A stretch of 64,000 nt of DNA from Bacillus aquiflavi (GTDB lineage Bacteria > Bacillota > Bacilli > Bacillales > Cytobacillaceae). The stretch is from the NCBI RefSeq assembly GCF_019915265.1, contig NZ_CP082780.1, forward strand, positions 620,001 through 684,000. The letters run 5' to 3'. The notes under the pieces are model-generated. The model saw only the letters and a program-made list of their open reading frames with translations, was not told the origin of the DNA and searched no databases. The position numbers and the translations under genes were made by a program. This document shows, in pieces, positions 54,326 to 63,837 of this stretch (positions are counted from its first letter, which is position 1; each line of letters starts with the position of its first letter).

Positions 54326-54421
54326 TATGTTTCATCCTTTCAATAATGATGTTGTTTTTTTGGCAATGTTATCATACTTTTTTAGAAAAGAAAACAGGCA
54401 GGATCCATTTGGAATCCTGCC

Positions 54422-54551
54422 TTTAGACTGTTGATAAACGCTCGCATTCAGCGTTACTTGCACTTCGTTGTAAGCTCATGAACGCCTGTTCTATTCGCTT
54501 CCGCCTCGTTGCTCGGCGCCTCGACTGACAAGCGTTTTCAATCAGTCTAAA
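54422..54551 (+). repeat. TTTAGACTG element, array copy A (130 bp)
   Basis: A full-length copy from TTTAGACTGTTGATAAACGC to TTTTCAATCAGTCTAAA. The ends are inverted repeats of about 20 bp with single-base bulges. Inside, AACGCT-N7-AGCGTT, CTTGCA-N6-TGTAAG and CGCC-N9-GGCG form further hairpins, so a transcript would be highly structured. Confidence 0.85.
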
Positions 54552-54619
54552 GAAGAGTATTACTTTAATATTAACTTTTCTTTAAATTAAAGCAGGCAGG
54601 ACCCATTTGGAATCCTGCC

Positions 54620-54749
54620 TTTAGACTGTTGATAAACGCTCGCATTCAGCGTTACTTGCACTTCGTTGTAAGCTCATGAACGCCTGTTCTATTCGCTTCC
54701 GCCTCGTTGCTCGGCGCCTCGACTGACAAGCGTTTTCAATCAGTCTAAA
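54620..54749 (+). repeat. TTTAGACTG element, array copy B (130 bp)
   Basis: Matches copy A over its whole length. It again starts at the last T of the ATCCTGCCT hairpin arm. Confidence 0.85.
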
Positions 54750-54819
54750 GAAGAGTATTACTTTTAATATTAACTTTTCTTTAAATAAAAAACAGGCAGG
54801 ACCCATTTGGAATCCTGCC

Positions 54820-54949
54820 TTTAGACTGTTGATGAACGCTCGCATTCAGCGTTACTTGCACTTCGTTGTAAGCTCATGAACGCCTGTTCTATTCGCTTCC
54901 GCCTCGTTGCTCGGCGCCTCGACTGACAAGCGTTTTCAATCAGTCTAAA
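54820..54949 (+). repeat. TTTAGACTG element, array copy C (130 bp)
   Basis: Same as copies A and B except GATGAACG for GATAAACG near the left end. Confidence 0.85.
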
Positions 54950-55089
54950 GAAGAGTGTTACTTTAATATTAACTTTTCTTTAAATTAATGCAGGCAGGAT
55001 CCATTTGGAATCCTGCCTCGAAAGGGAGTATACTTTACTTATACGTTCTAAATAAAGGTTGAGTGTCTTTGGTAAACACCTCATTTATC

Positions 55090-55203
55090 TTATGAATTGT
55101 TTAATGTGAGAGCGATCCTTTGTTCAAGCTGATCATCCCCTCTAAAAAGGTCTTTATATGTTTCACAACGTATAAAGCAGCTGATGATCTTTACTATGAG
55201 CAT
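55090..55203 (-). CDS. Possible 37-residue protein, unrecognised
   Basis: The minus-strand frame reads MLIVKIISCFIRCETYKDLF then RGDDQLEQRIALTLNNS. AGGTG lies 4 bp before ATG 55203. The second half looks like real protein sequence, but the ORF is short and I do not recognise it. It could equally be a gene remnant. Confidence 0.3.
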   Translation of the reverse strand: MLIVKIISCFIRCETYKDLFRGDDQLEQRIALTLNNS

Positions 55204-55500
55204 TTGCACCTATTTTGGGTGTAAGAACAATGTTACGATTCTCACGTCCAAAACAACCATCCCCTTTTAGGAACATACGAAGTAAGAAACGGTATTTATT
55301 TATGCAGTTGATGTACCGATTTTTTAGTTCTCCCCTTCAAACAATATCATGCCACTTTAATAACGAAATATGCGTTTTTTTTTTTTTTATGAAAGATGTA
55401 ACTATTTTTATTGACAGCTTTTTGCTAAAATATAACTAGTTGATATTAAGTAAAATTTGTCGATGCTTCATAATAGTGAGATTAAACAGGAGGACGTAAA
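55204..55500. other. Leader region of ecsA
   Basis: Contains TTGACA (55411-55416) and TATAAC (55431-55436), but the 14-bp spacing is too short for a confident promoter. A 74-codon plus-strand frame here (55215-55439) has no ribosome binding site and a low-complexity sequence, so it is not called. The ecsA ribosome binding site AGGAGG is at the right end. Confidence 0.4.
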
Positions 55501-56241
55501 ATGGCGTTATTAGAAATAAATAATATAACAGGAGGGTATACGAGGAATCCGGTCTTAAAGAACGTATCCTTTCAAGTAAATGAAGGAGAGATTGTTGGAT
55601 TAATCGGTTTAAACGGTGCAGGAAAAAGCACAACGATCAAGCATGTAATCGGTTTGATGGAACCAAAAGGCGGAGAGATCACAATTAATGGAGATTCCTT
55701 TCAATCTGACAAAGACAAGTATAGAAAACAATTTACATTTGTTCCGGAGACACCGATTCTTTATGATGAATTGACGCTTGAAGAGCATTTAAAACTAACC
55801 GCAATGGCTTACGGACTTAACGAAAACACCTTTCAGTCGAGAGTGGATCATCTTTTACACGAATTTCGAATGGAGAAACGTTTAAGTTGGTTTCCTGCTC
55901 ATTTCTCGAAAGGAATGAAGCAAAAGGTTATGATTATGTGTGCTTTCTTAGTTCAACCTTCTTTGTATATTGTTGATGAACCTTTTGTTGGCCTTGATCC
56001 TCTTGGAATACAATCGTTGCTTGATTTAATGAAAAAAATGAAGGAAGCTGGTTCGGGCATTTTAATGTCAACCCATATATTGTCAACAGCCGAGCGTTAT
56101 TGTGATCAGTTTGTTATTTTACATAATGGTGAAGTGAGAGCCAAAGGAACGTTGCAAAATTTACGTGAGCAATTCTCAATGCCAAGTGCAACTCTAGACG
56201 ATTTATATATTCAATTGACAAAGGAAGAAGATTATGTTTGA
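55501..56241 (+). CDS. ecsA: EcsA, ABC transporter ATPase
   Basis: A 246-residue ATPase: Walker A GLNGAGKSTT, signature FSKGMKQKVMIMCAF, Walker B LYIVDEPFVGLD and the H-loop STHIL. With EcsB it forms a transporter that in B. subtilis affects protein secretion, competence, sporulation and RasP-dependent intramembrane proteolysis; the transported molecule is not established. The start is ATG 55501 after AGGAGGACG. Confidence 0.94.
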   Translation: MALLEINNITGGYTRNPVLKNVSFQVNEGEIVGLIGLNGAGKSTTIKHVIGLMEPKGGEITINGDSFQSDKDKYRKQFTFVPETPILYDELTLEEHLKLTAMAYGLNENTFQSRVDHLLHEFRMEKRLSWFPAHFSKGMKQKVMIMCAFLVQPSLYIVDEPFVGLDPLGIQSLLDLMKKMKEAGSGILMSTHILSTAERYCDQFVILHNGEVRAKGTLQNLREQFSMPSATLDDLYIQLTKEEDYV

Positions 56242-57451
56242 TGAAAAGATACTATGGAAGAAGCGGTTTGGGGAAAATAGTAAAGAAATGGGGCGTTATC
56301 TTCGCTATATTTTAAACGGTCATTTAGTAATTGTCATGTTCTTTCTTCTCGGAACAGGAGCGTACTATTATCAACAATGGCTTGAGACGCTTTCGTCTCA
56401 ATTTCCTGTTGAATTAATTATGGCTGGAACCCTTGCTGTTTTTTTAACATATAGTCCTATTTATACATTTTTAATCGAACCTGATCAAATTTTTTTTCTT
56501 CCTTTAGAAACAAAATTATCGAGTTATTTTCAGCGATCAGCAATTGTTAGTATTCTTTTTCAATCGTATATTTTGTTATTCATTTTAGCAGCATTAATGC
56601 CGATGTATGTTCAAGTTAAGGGTGGTAGTTTCAAGGTTTTTTTTATTTTCCTGCTCTTTTTAATTGGAATGAAAGCATTAAATATCGCTGTAAGAATGAA
56701 AATTCTGTACTATATCGAAGCGTATGTCCATACTAGCGATATGCTAGTACGCTTTAGTATTAATGCTTTATTCCTTTATCTTCTATTTGTACAGGCAAGC
56801 TTCGCTTATTTACTTATATTGGTAGGGGTCTTCGTCTTATTGTATATTTATTTTTCGAAAAGGACAGAAACAAGAGGGATAAAGTGGGAATCGTTAATTC
56901 GTCAAGAGGAAAAAAGAATGACTTCCTTTTATCGGCTTGCGAATTTATTTACTGATGTACCGCATTTAAAGGAACGAATTAAAAGACGAAAATGGCTTGA
57001 TTGGCTGCTTTACTTAATTTCCTATCGACAGGATCAAACATTTGCCCATTTATATACAAGAACATTTTTAAGAGCAGGTGATTATTTCGGCTTGTTTATC
57101 CGTTTAACGATTATTGGCGGGGCAGGACTTTATTTTATTTCGTTTGGAATTGGTCAACTGTTTATTACGTTGTTATTTTTATATTTAACAGGATTCCAAT
57201 TAATTCCTCTTAAACATCATCATCAAAATAAATTATGGATTACACTGTATCCTGTTTCTGAAACAGTAAAAGGAAGAACGTTCAATAAATTACTTTTTAT
57301 GATTTTGCTTATCCAGTCAAGTTTATTTACACTCGTCATTTTAAGTAAAGGAGATTGGCTGATTGCATTGATGACATTTGTAGCTTCAATTTTGTTTATT
57401 GTTCTATTTGTTTTTTATTATGTAACAAAGAAATTTCACTTCGAAAGCTAG
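56234..57451 (+). CDS. ecsB: EcsB, ABC transporter membrane protein
   Basis: A 405-residue polytopic membrane protein with about nine hydrophobic segments, matching EcsB in length (408) and position. It overlaps ecsA by 8 bp, so translation is coupled. Conserved features include the basic cytosolic loop after about residue 205 (KWESLIRQEEKRMTSFYRLA). Confidence 0.93.
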   Translation: MFDEKILWKKRFGENSKEMGRYLRYILNGHLVIVMFFLLGTGAYYYQQWLETLSSQFPVELIMAGTLAVFLTYSPIYTFLIEPDQIFFLPLETKLSSYFQRSAIVSILFQSYILLFILAALMPMYVQVKGGSFKVFFIFLLFLIGMKALNIAVRMKILYYIEAYVHTSDMLVRFSINALFLYLLFVQASFAYLLILVGVFVLLYIYFSKRTETRGIKWESLIRQEEKRMTSFYRLANLFTDVPHLKERIKRRKWLDWLLYLISYRQDQTFAHLYTRTFLRAGDYFGLFIRLTIIGGAGLYFISFGIGQLFITLLFLYLTGFQLIPLKHHHQNKLWITLYPVSETVKGRTFNKLLFMILLIQSSLFTLVILSKGDWLIALMTFVASILFIVLFVFYYVTKKFHFES

Positions 57452-57527
57452 CAGCTTTTTGTATGAAACTTTTTAGTTAAAAAAGCGTATACTTGATAAA
57501 AGTACAGTTGAAGGACGGTATTAAAAA

Positions 57528-58250
57528 ATGAACGAGTATGAAACGAAAGTATACGAGCAATTGCAGTTATGGCAACGTGAGATGACAAAAAGACCTAGTT
57601 TAGTGAACCGGATTTCAAAAAAAGCTCAAAATAAAGTAAATCAGCTTATTCCTGAAAAAGTACATCTATTGCTGACAGAAAGTATAAAAAATATGGTTAA
57701 AGCAACTCTTGTCGGTTCAAATTTAACAACAAAAAAACGTCAACAAACATTTACCTTATTCGAACGTGACGAACTTTTAAAGGAACGATTATCTGCTTTT
57801 CGAAAAACAGCAGTCATTGAAGGAGCTGGGACAGGTGCGGGCGGCATTTTGCTAGGGTTCGCTGATTTTCCTTTGCTATTAACGATTAAAATGAAGTTTT
57901 TATTTGAAGCAGCTTCCATATATGGTTTTAATACGAATGATTATGAAGAACGTCTCTTTATTCTTCACGTGTTTCAGCTCGCCTTTTCAAGTGATGAGAA
58001 AAAAAAAGAAACGATGCAGCTCATTGATCAATGGGAGGAACGGAAACAGGAACTCATTGATATGGATTGGAGGGAGTTTCAGCAAGAGTATCGCGATTAT
58101 ATTGATTTAGTGAAAATGCTTCAGCTAATCCCTGGTTTTGGGGCAGTAGTTGGTGCATATGCAAATTACAATCTTTTAGATCAACTTGGGGAAACTGCAA
58201 TGAATGCCTATCGCTTAAGACTATTAAAAACGAACCCTCAAGGTTTGTAG
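57528..58250 (+). CDS. ecsC: EcsC-family protein
   Basis: A 240-residue protein of the EcsC family (B. subtilis 236). It has amphipathic or membrane-associated segments such as GAGTGAGGILLGFADFPLLL and LIPGFGAVVGAYANYNLL. It is the third gene of the ecs operon; its function is unknown and in B. subtilis it is not needed for the EcsAB phenotypes. The spacing from ecsB is 76 bp. Confidence 0.9.
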   Translation: MNEYETKVYEQLQLWQREMTKRPSLVNRISKKAQNKVNQLIPEKVHLLLTESIKNMVKATLVGSNLTTKKRQQTFTLFERDELLKERLSAFRKTAVIEGAGTGAGGILLGFADFPLLLTIKMKFLFEAASIYGFNTNDYEERLFILHVFQLAFSSDEKKKETMQLIDQWEERKQELIDMDWREFQQEYRDYIDLVKMLQLIPGFGAVVGAYANYNLLDQLGETAMNAYRLRLLKTNPQGL

Positions 58251-58273
58251 CTTAAGGGTTCGTTTAAGTTTTA
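58228..58273. terminator. Bidirectional terminator between ecsC and yhaA
   Basis: AAACGAACCCT pairs with AGGGTTCGTTT (11 bp) around a 16-base loop and is followed by AAGTTTT. It overlaps the last codons of ecsC and ends by the yhaA stop. Confidence 0.8.
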
Positions 58274-59470
58274 TACATTTACAGTAAATTCAGAAAATTG
58301 CTCTTGATATTTAACAGCAGCAAAGCCAAGTGTTTTAGCAGCGATGAGCATCGCCTTTTCATTAATATCGAACTTTGGATGATGGTGTGGAAAAGCTTTT
58401 GCAGGATCATGAGGCTGCGCACCTGTTATAAAAAAGCATCCTTTCACGTGCTGTAAATAATAAGCAAAGTCCTCTCCGCCCATATGGGGTTCAATTTCTT
58501 CAATCGTTGTTACTTCTGGAATCTGTTTTGCACAGTTGAATAAAAAGTTTGTTTCATCTTTATAATTTTTGACGGCTGGGTATCCTCGATGATACTTATA
58601 ATGATAAGTACAATTGGCTGTGAAACACGTTCCCTCTACGATTCTCTCAATTTCTTTTTCTATTGAATCACGAACTTCACTGTTAAAGGTACGAACAGTA
58701 CCAGTTAATGTTGCTTTATCAGCGATAATATTGAAGGCATTACCAGCAACGAAGGAACCGATAGAAAGAACAGCTGAATCAATTGGATTGACTTTCCGGC
58801 TAATGATTTGCTGTAAATTGACGACAAGCTGAGATGCAGTGACGATCGCATTTTTTGTTTTATGAGGCTCTGCGCCGTGCCCGCCTGCGCCTTGAATTGT
58901 AATTTCAAATCGATCAGCTGCAGCCATAAGCGGACCTACTCTCGATTGAATCCTTCCAATAGGGGTAAGTGACCATAAGTGTGTGCCAAAAATAACATCA
59001 ACACCATCTAGACAACCATCTTCAATCATTGAAATGGCACCGCCTGGGGCAAATTCTTCTGCATGCTGATGAATCATAACGTAAGTGCCAGCTAATTCAT
59101 GACGCATCTCATGTAATGTTTTTGCAAGAATTAAAAGTGTTGCTGTATGTCCATCGTGCCCACAAGCATGCATTACACCTGAAGTGAGAGATTTATATGG
59201 TACATCTTTTTCGTCTTGTATAGGCAAGGCATCAAAATCTGCGCGAAGAGCAACTGTTTTTCCAGGTTTCTTTCCGTAAATTTTGGCGACAACTCCATTT
59301 CCGCCAACGTCACTTCGGACATCTATTTTTAAATTTTCATAAAAGTTTTTTATGTACTGTGCTGTTTCAACTTCTTGGAATGATAATTCAGGGTGTTGGT
59401 GTAAATAGCGACGAATTTCAACCATTTCGCTATACTTGTTTTCTAACTTCTCGAATAAAGTTTTGCTCAA
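58271..59470 (-). CDS. yhaA: YhaA, M20-family amidohydrolase
   Basis: A 399-residue M20D peptidase-like amidohydrolase acting on N-acyl amino acids or similar substrates. Metal ligands and motifs are RADFDALPI, MHACGHDGHTA, HQHAEEFAPGGA, and HMGGEDFAYYL near the C terminus. TTG 59470 is the likely start because AGGAGATG lies 7 bp upstream; the ATG at 59479 falls inside that site. It is next to ecsC, as in B. subtilis. Confidence 0.9.
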   Translation of the reverse strand: MSKTLFEKLENKYSEMVEIRRYLHQHPELSFQEVETAQYIKNFYENLKIDVRSDVGGNGVVAKIYGKKPGKTVALRADFDALPIQDEKDVPYKSLTSGVMHACGHDGHTATLLILAKTLHEMRHELAGTYVMIHQHAEEFAPGGAISMIEDGCLDGVDVIFGTHLWSLTPIGRIQSRVGPLMAAADRFEITIQGAGGHGAEPHKTKNAIVTASQLVVNLQQIISRKVNPIDSAVLSIGSFVAGNAFNIIADKATLTGTVRTFNSEVRDSIEKEIERIVEGTCFTANCTYHYKYHRGYPAVKNYKDETNFLFNCAKQIPEVTTIEEIEPHMGGEDFAYYLQHVKGCFFITGAQPHDPAKAFPHHHPKFDINEKAMLIAAKTLGFAAVKYQEQFSEFTVNV

Positions 59471-59578
59471 AATAATCATCTCCTTTTTTAAAATAGTATA
59501 ACATTTTTTAGTTAAGATGTTATTTTTTAAAACAACTATTAATATTTATGTTTCTTGCCCTTTAATAATCCCAATATT

Positions 59579-60973
59579 TCACGCTAAAAATAATGCTACA
59601 ATCGTTGTCACAATTAATCCGGTTGCAACTGGAACTAAATTACGCCGTGCCAGTTCAAATGGGTCGACATTACAAATAGCTGCAGCTGGGATTAGTGCCC
59701 ACGGGATTAATGTACCACCTCCGACCCAAATCGTCGCAACTTGACCTAGTGCTGTAAGTGTAGCAGCACTCGTATTTAAGGCAGCACCAAAAAGACCACT
59801 AATAGAACCAATTAGAGAAAGACCAGAAAAGCCAGACCCATCTAGCCCTGTAATGATGCCTGAAATAGCAACTGTTATCATGCTAATTCCTTTATTTAAT
59901 GGCACACTTCCAGCAAGACTATAGCTTAAATCATTTACAATTCCATTTGAGCTTTCAGGAAGAAAATCTCCGATAATTGTGGAAAAGCCATCTCCTCCTA
60001 AATAAAAGAATGCAGCGATTGGAATAACTGGGCCAAATACTTTAAATCCAAATTGAAATCCAGTAATAAAATAGTTCGTTATTTTTTCCAATCCTTTATT
60101 TTTATAACTAATGAGAGAGATTGTCACAATAATAAGAATAGATGTTCCCCCAATTAGAGCAGTAGCATCGGAGCCTTGTAACTTAAGGATAAACATTGCT
60201 GCAACATTCATTCCAAATAGGAGGGGAATGAGCAATGCAAAAAATCTTTTCTGGGGAAGGGTAAGCAAATTGGCTTTTTTTCCTGTACTTGAATAGTGGA
60301 AATGTTTCTTTGTTATATTCGGGAAGTATCCTTTTCGCATCTCTTTTTTTAATAGCAAAAAAGCAGTTACCGTTGTAACAAGTCCCATTACAACGATTAG
60401 AGGAACACTTGCCGCCATTACTTCATTGACGGGCAGTCCAGCAGCATCGGCTGTTAACTTTGGAGCTGCTTGAATAATAAAATCACCTGATAAGGCGATA
60501 CCATGGCCGAATAAGTTCATTGCCATTGCGACGCCAATAGCCGGAAGTCCTACCTTTAAAGCGACTGGAAGAAGGACGGCTCCCATTAAAGCAACGGCTG
60601 GAGAAGGCCAAAAAAACAAAGAAATGATCATCATCGTTATACCGATTACCCAGTAAGCTAATACAGGGGTACGGATTAGCTTAGTAAAAGGAGCGATCAT
60701 GATGTCATTAATTCCTGTAGCTATTAATATGTTGCTCATTGCGACAATGATTGAAATGATTAAAATGGTGGAAAGGAGTTCTGTAATTGCATATATAAAC
60801 CCATTAAAAATACTACTAATCGAAGCATCTAATGATTTTGTTGTTAAGATGGATATGAGAAAAATTCCAATCATACAAATGAGAGTCGTATCCTTGCGAA
60901 ATACCATAAAACTAATAATAAAACCAATAAATATGAGATAAATCCAATGAGTTATTGTTAATTCAATCCCCAT
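59579..60973 (-). CDS. Large ion-transporter-type membrane protein
   Basis: A 464-residue protein with about 12-13 hydrophobic segments and re-entrant-like motifs (WPSPAVALMGAVLLPVALK, GLDGSGFSGLSLIGS, GQVATIWVGGGTLIPWAL). This is the look of the ion-transporter superfamily (GntP/DcuC/NhaC-like symporters or antiporters). I cannot assign a substrate. It lies upstream of yhaA on the same strand, so it might import the substrate of that hydrolase. ATG 60973 follows AGGAGG at 7 bp. Confidence 0.75.
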   Translation of the reverse strand: MGIELTITHWIYLIFIGFIISFMVFRKDTTLICMIGIFLISILTTKSLDASISSIFNGFIYAITELLSTILIISIIVAMSNILIATGINDIMIAPFTKLIRTPVLAYWVIGITMMIISLFFWPSPAVALMGAVLLPVALKVGLPAIGVAMAMNLFGHGIALSGDFIIQAAPKLTADAAGLPVNEVMAASVPLIVVMGLVTTVTAFLLLKKEMRKGYFPNITKKHFHYSSTGKKANLLTLPQKRFFALLIPLLFGMNVAAMFILKLQGSDATALIGGTSILIIVTISLISYKNKGLEKITNYFITGFQFGFKVFGPVIPIAAFFYLGGDGFSTIIGDFLPESSNGIVNDLSYSLAGSVPLNKGISMITVAISGIITGLDGSGFSGLSLIGSISGLFGAALNTSAATLTALGQVATIWVGGGTLIPWALIPAAAICNVDPFELARRNLVPVATGLIVTTIVALFLA

Positions 60974-61322
60974 AAACATTCCTCCTATACATATAGTGAA
61001 CAGACTTGGAGGTTTTGAAAGTGTATTCTAATGTGATATAGGATATGTGCCCAAATAAAATTCGTGAACGATTATGTAAATGTAATATTAATTAATATTG
61101 TAGTGAGCTTTATTCATAGAAGTACAGAATGATATAGCACTGTCATAATGGAAAAAATCAGACGCTAGGCTGATAAGAAAACAATCTTTTGAATGTTACA
61201 AGGAATGCTAAAAAAGTTAAAATGGAGTTAATATCTATTACACTTTGAATCCTTGTCCAACTCAGATAGATGGTGTTACGATATTACCTAAAAGAAGGTT
61301 ATCTTGAAAGAAGGTGGTTTAT
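60974..61322. other. Intergenic region between the transporter and liaF
   Basis: The divergent promoters must lie here, but no convincing -35/-10 pair or LiaR box could be fixed by eye. There is no liaI-liaH gene pair between this point and liaF, unlike B. subtilis. No repeat copy was found. Confidence 0.4.
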
Positions 61323-62090
61323 TTGCGATATCGTTCAATGAATCAAGCTTTTTATGCTATTTGTTTATTAATAATTGGTATTTTATTACTTTTATTTAAT
61401 CTTGGTGTCATTTCCTTGGAAATAAAAGAATTGATTGTCGTAATTTATCCTTTTCTATTATTTTTTATTGGGCTTTTCAGATTGTTTCGTTTCCGGTCTT
61501 CATCCCATTTTCATCTTTTTAATAGTTTGTTTCTCATTATCTTTGGAGGGCTATTGATAGGGGATCGGTTTAATCTCATTGAATTTCGATTTTGGGATTT
61601 TTGGAAGCTGTGGCCGATTATTTTTATTTATATAAGTATGTTAATGATTTTTAAGAAAAATTCAATACAAGTACATTTTGGGGAGGACTTCCATGAGAAA
61701 TTAAAGAATGCAGATTTTAATAAGACGAAAAGAGGATTTTCAATAGGTGATATTAGTTTTAGCAAAACGAACTGGCCTGCTGAACCAATGGATTTATATA
61801 ATACGATAGGGGATTATTTTATCGATTTTAGCAAAGCCTATATTCCTGAAAAAGAGATTCCGATTACGATACGTGGGTTGATTAGCGATGTCAAAATTCT
61901 GATTCCTGAAGATATTCCTGTGAACATAAAAGCATTTGTTAAGATAGGGGATGTTCGAATTTTTAATCTTGACTCAAACTTTATCGGCCCTACGTTAACT
62001 TATAAATCAAAAGATTACGATGAAGCAGTTAAAAGATTAATGATTACAATAGAGTTAAAAATAGGCGCTATTCGAGTTGATAAAGTATAG
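61323..62090 (+). CDS. liaF: LiaF, inhibitor of the LiaRS envelope-stress system
   Basis: A 255-residue membrane protein with four helices in the first 110 residues and a C-terminal beta-rich domain (DUF2154), including FSIGDISFSKTNW, YNTIGDYFIDFSKAYIP, IRGLISDVKILIPEDIPV and KIGDVRIF. It holds the LiaS kinase inactive without cell-wall stress. TTG 61323 follows AAGGTGG; GTG 61314 overlaps that site. It precedes liaS by 12 bp. Confidence 0.9.
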   Translation: MRYRSMNQAFYAICLLIIGILLLLFNLGVISLEIKELIVVIYPFLLFFIGLFRLFRFRSSSHFHLFNSLFLIIFGGLLIGDRFNLIEFRFWDFWKLWPIIFIYISMLMIFKKNSIQVHFGEDFHEKLKNADFNKTKRGFSIGDISFSKTNWPAEPMDLYNTIGDYFIDFSKAYIPEKEIPITIRGLISDVKILIPEDIPVNIKAFVKIGDVRIFNLDSNFIGPTLTYKSKDYDEAVKRLMITIELKIGAIRVDKV

Positions 62091-62102
62091 GGGGCTTAAA
62101 AG

Positions 62103-63140
62103 ATGAAAGAAATGCGCAGTATTCGATTTTGGTTTTTACAAAGCTTCTTGATGACAGCTTTGTTTAGTTCCCTGTTTTTTTTTATTGGATTACAAATTTA
62201 TTTATCAATTGTGAAAAATCCTTCAATTAATGTAGCTACTACATTTTGGCTATTAATATATGTGTTTATTATTTTAATCATTGTAGGCAGTTATTTCGGA
62301 TTAAAGGGGAGCTATTTAATAAAAGGAAGACTAGGAGATATATTAATATATGTATCTACATTAAGAAGCGGCAAATTTTCTGAACGGATTGTAACCTATG
62401 AAAAGGATGAAATTGGCTTAATTACAGACGAGTTAAATCAACTTGCGAAATACATTCAAGAACAAGTCCATTCGATGCAGCGGCTAGCAGATGAAAAATC
62501 AATGTTAGCCCAATCAGCTCATGCAGCTGCAGTGATGGAGGAACGGCAAAGAATTGCGCGTGACTTACACGATGCAGTAAGCCAGCAGCTATTTGCACTT
62601 GGGATGATGTCATCAGCAGCGCTAAGAATGTTTGAGATTGACTTAGATAAAGCAAAACAACAATTACATGAAATTGCAAATATAGCTGCAAAAGCTCAAA
62701 TGGAAATGCGGGCGCTGCTCTTGCATTTACGTCCAATACAGCTTAGTGAGGATTCATTATGTGATGGCGTCATTAAATTAATACACGAATTGAAAAATAA
62801 AACAAATATTGAATTTAATGCAAGCGTAGATGAGGTTACTCATTTGTCAAAATCTGCTGAAGAACATTTGTTTCGAATTATTCAAGAGGCTCTGTCTAAT
62901 ACTTTACGTCATGCCGATGCATCAAAAGTAAAGCTTATTTTAACAGAAAAGGAAAACTATATTTATTTATTTATCAGTGATAATGGAAAAGGTTTTGATT
63001 GGCAAAAAGCTAAAATTGCATCGTATGGATTAAAAACGATGCGAGAGCGGTGTGAGGAAGTGGGCGGTATTTTTAAAATTCGATCAAAGAAAAATGAAGG
63101 GACATATATTGACATCCGTATACCAAGAAAGGAGAATTAA
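62103..63140 (+). CDS. liaS: LiaS, cell-envelope stress sensor histidine kinase
   Basis: A 345-residue kinase with two membrane helices (about 8-35 and 48-68) and a short outside loop, typical of intramembrane-sensing kinases. A HAMP region follows, then HisKA_3 with His156 in RQRIARDLHDAVSQQ and an ATPase domain with DNGKGFDW and YGLKTMRERCEEVGG. It responds to antibiotics that interfere with lipid II cycling. The ribosome binding site is AGGGGG. Confidence 0.93.
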   Translation: MKEMRSIRFWFLQSFLMTALFSSLFFFIGLQIYLSIVKNPSINVATTFWLLIYVFIILIIVGSYFGLKGSYLIKGRLGDILIYVSTLRSGKFSERIVTYEKDEIGLITDELNQLAKYIQEQVHSMQRLADEKSMLAQSAHAAAVMEERQRIARDLHDAVSQQLFALGMMSSAALRMFEIDLDKAKQQLHEIANIAAKAQMEMRALLLHLRPIQLSEDSLCDGVIKLIHELKNKTNIEFNASVDEVTHLSKSAEEHLFRIIQEALSNTLRHADASKVKLILTEKENYIYLFISDNGKGFDWQKAKIASYGLKTMRERCEEVGGIFKIRSKKNEGTYIDIRIPRKEN

Positions 63141-63144
63141 CATA

Positions 63145-63768
63145 ATGATTAAGGTTGCTGTGATTGATGATCATGAGATGGTTCGAAAAGGGATTATTTC
63201 GTATTTAATAACAGAACCGGGAATTGAGGTGATTGGCGAAGCAAGCAGTGGAAGAGGAGCGGTTGAACTAGTCAGAAAGAAAAAGCCAGAAGTCGTTTTA
63301 ATGGATTTATTAATGGAGGATGGAACGGGGATTGAGGCAACGAGAGAAATTTTAAGTTTTTATCCTGAATGTAAAATTATCATTATTACAAGCTTTTATG
63401 ATGATGAACAAGTGTTTCCTGCGATTGAGGCAGGAGCTTTTAGTTATATGTTAAAAACAGCTCAAGCACAAGATGTTGTCAATGCAATTAAAAAAGCTGT
63501 AAAAGGTGAGGCGGTTATCGAACCTAAAGTAGCAAATAAAATGATCAATCATTTTCGAAAAAAAGAGAAAAAGCCACACGATGATTTAACCGAGCGGGAG
63601 CTTGAAGTGTTAATGTGTATTGGTGAAGGGATGACAAATCAAAAAATAAGCGAGGAATTATTTATCGGGATTAAAACTGTTAAAACACATGTAAGCAATA
63701 TATTAAGCAAATTAAATGTAGCAGACCGAACTCAAGCTGCTATTTATGCAAATCGGAATGGTATATAA
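63145..63768 (+). CDS. liaR: LiaR, NarL/FixJ-type response regulator
   Basis: A 207-residue regulator. The receiver domain has Asp54 in VVLMDLLMEDG as phosphoacceptor, with acidic residues in VIDDHEM and Lys in MLKTA. The C-terminal LuxR-type helix-turn-helix reads LTERELEVLMCIGEGMTNQK then ISEELFIGIKTVKTHVSNIL. ATG 63145 follows AAAGGAG and lies 4 bp after the liaS stop; the upstream open frame overlaps liaS and is not used. Confidence 0.94.
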   Translation: MIKVAVIDDHEMVRKGIISYLITEPGIEVIGEASSGRGAVELVRKKKPEVVLMDLLMEDGTGIEATREILSFYPECKIIIITSFYDDEQVFPAIEAGAFSYMLKTAQAQDVVNAIKKAVKGEAVIEPKVANKMINHFRKKEKKPHDDLTERELEVLMCIGEGMTNQKISEELFIGIKTVKTHVSNILSKLNVADRTQAAIYANRNGI

Positions 63769-63837
63769 AAAAAAAACTTTTTTCTGAAATTGATAAAAAG
63801 TATATGATGAAGGGGAGAAAGAAAAAAACTACCCTTA

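Larger units (their letters stand above)
54396..55018 (+). repeat. Triplicated hairpin-plus-element array between hit and ecsA
   Basis: Three nearly identical units with a period of 198-200 bp, then a fourth partial unit. Each unit is a hairpin (AGGCAGGAT and ATCCTGCCT around CCATTTGGA; starts 54396, 54594, 54794, 54992), an element copy, and an AT-rich spacer (TTAATATTAACTTTTCTTTAA). The last unit has only the hairpin. Copies differ at few positions (TGATAAACG or TGATGAACG, ACCC or ATCC), so the duplication is recent. Confidence 0.9.

Noticed and set aside
54621-54845. 74-codon minus-strand ORF in the triplicated array
   Set aside because: It is a translation of the non-coding repeat; the same sequence is interrupted in diverged copies elsewhere.
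54396-55018. CRISPR-like array
   Set aside because: Repeat units are about 200 bp with almost identical spacers and no cas genes; it is a tandem duplication.
55215-55439. 74-codon ORF before ecsA
   Set aside because: No ribosome binding site, low-complexity sequence (FFFFM), overlaps the probable ecsA promoter region.
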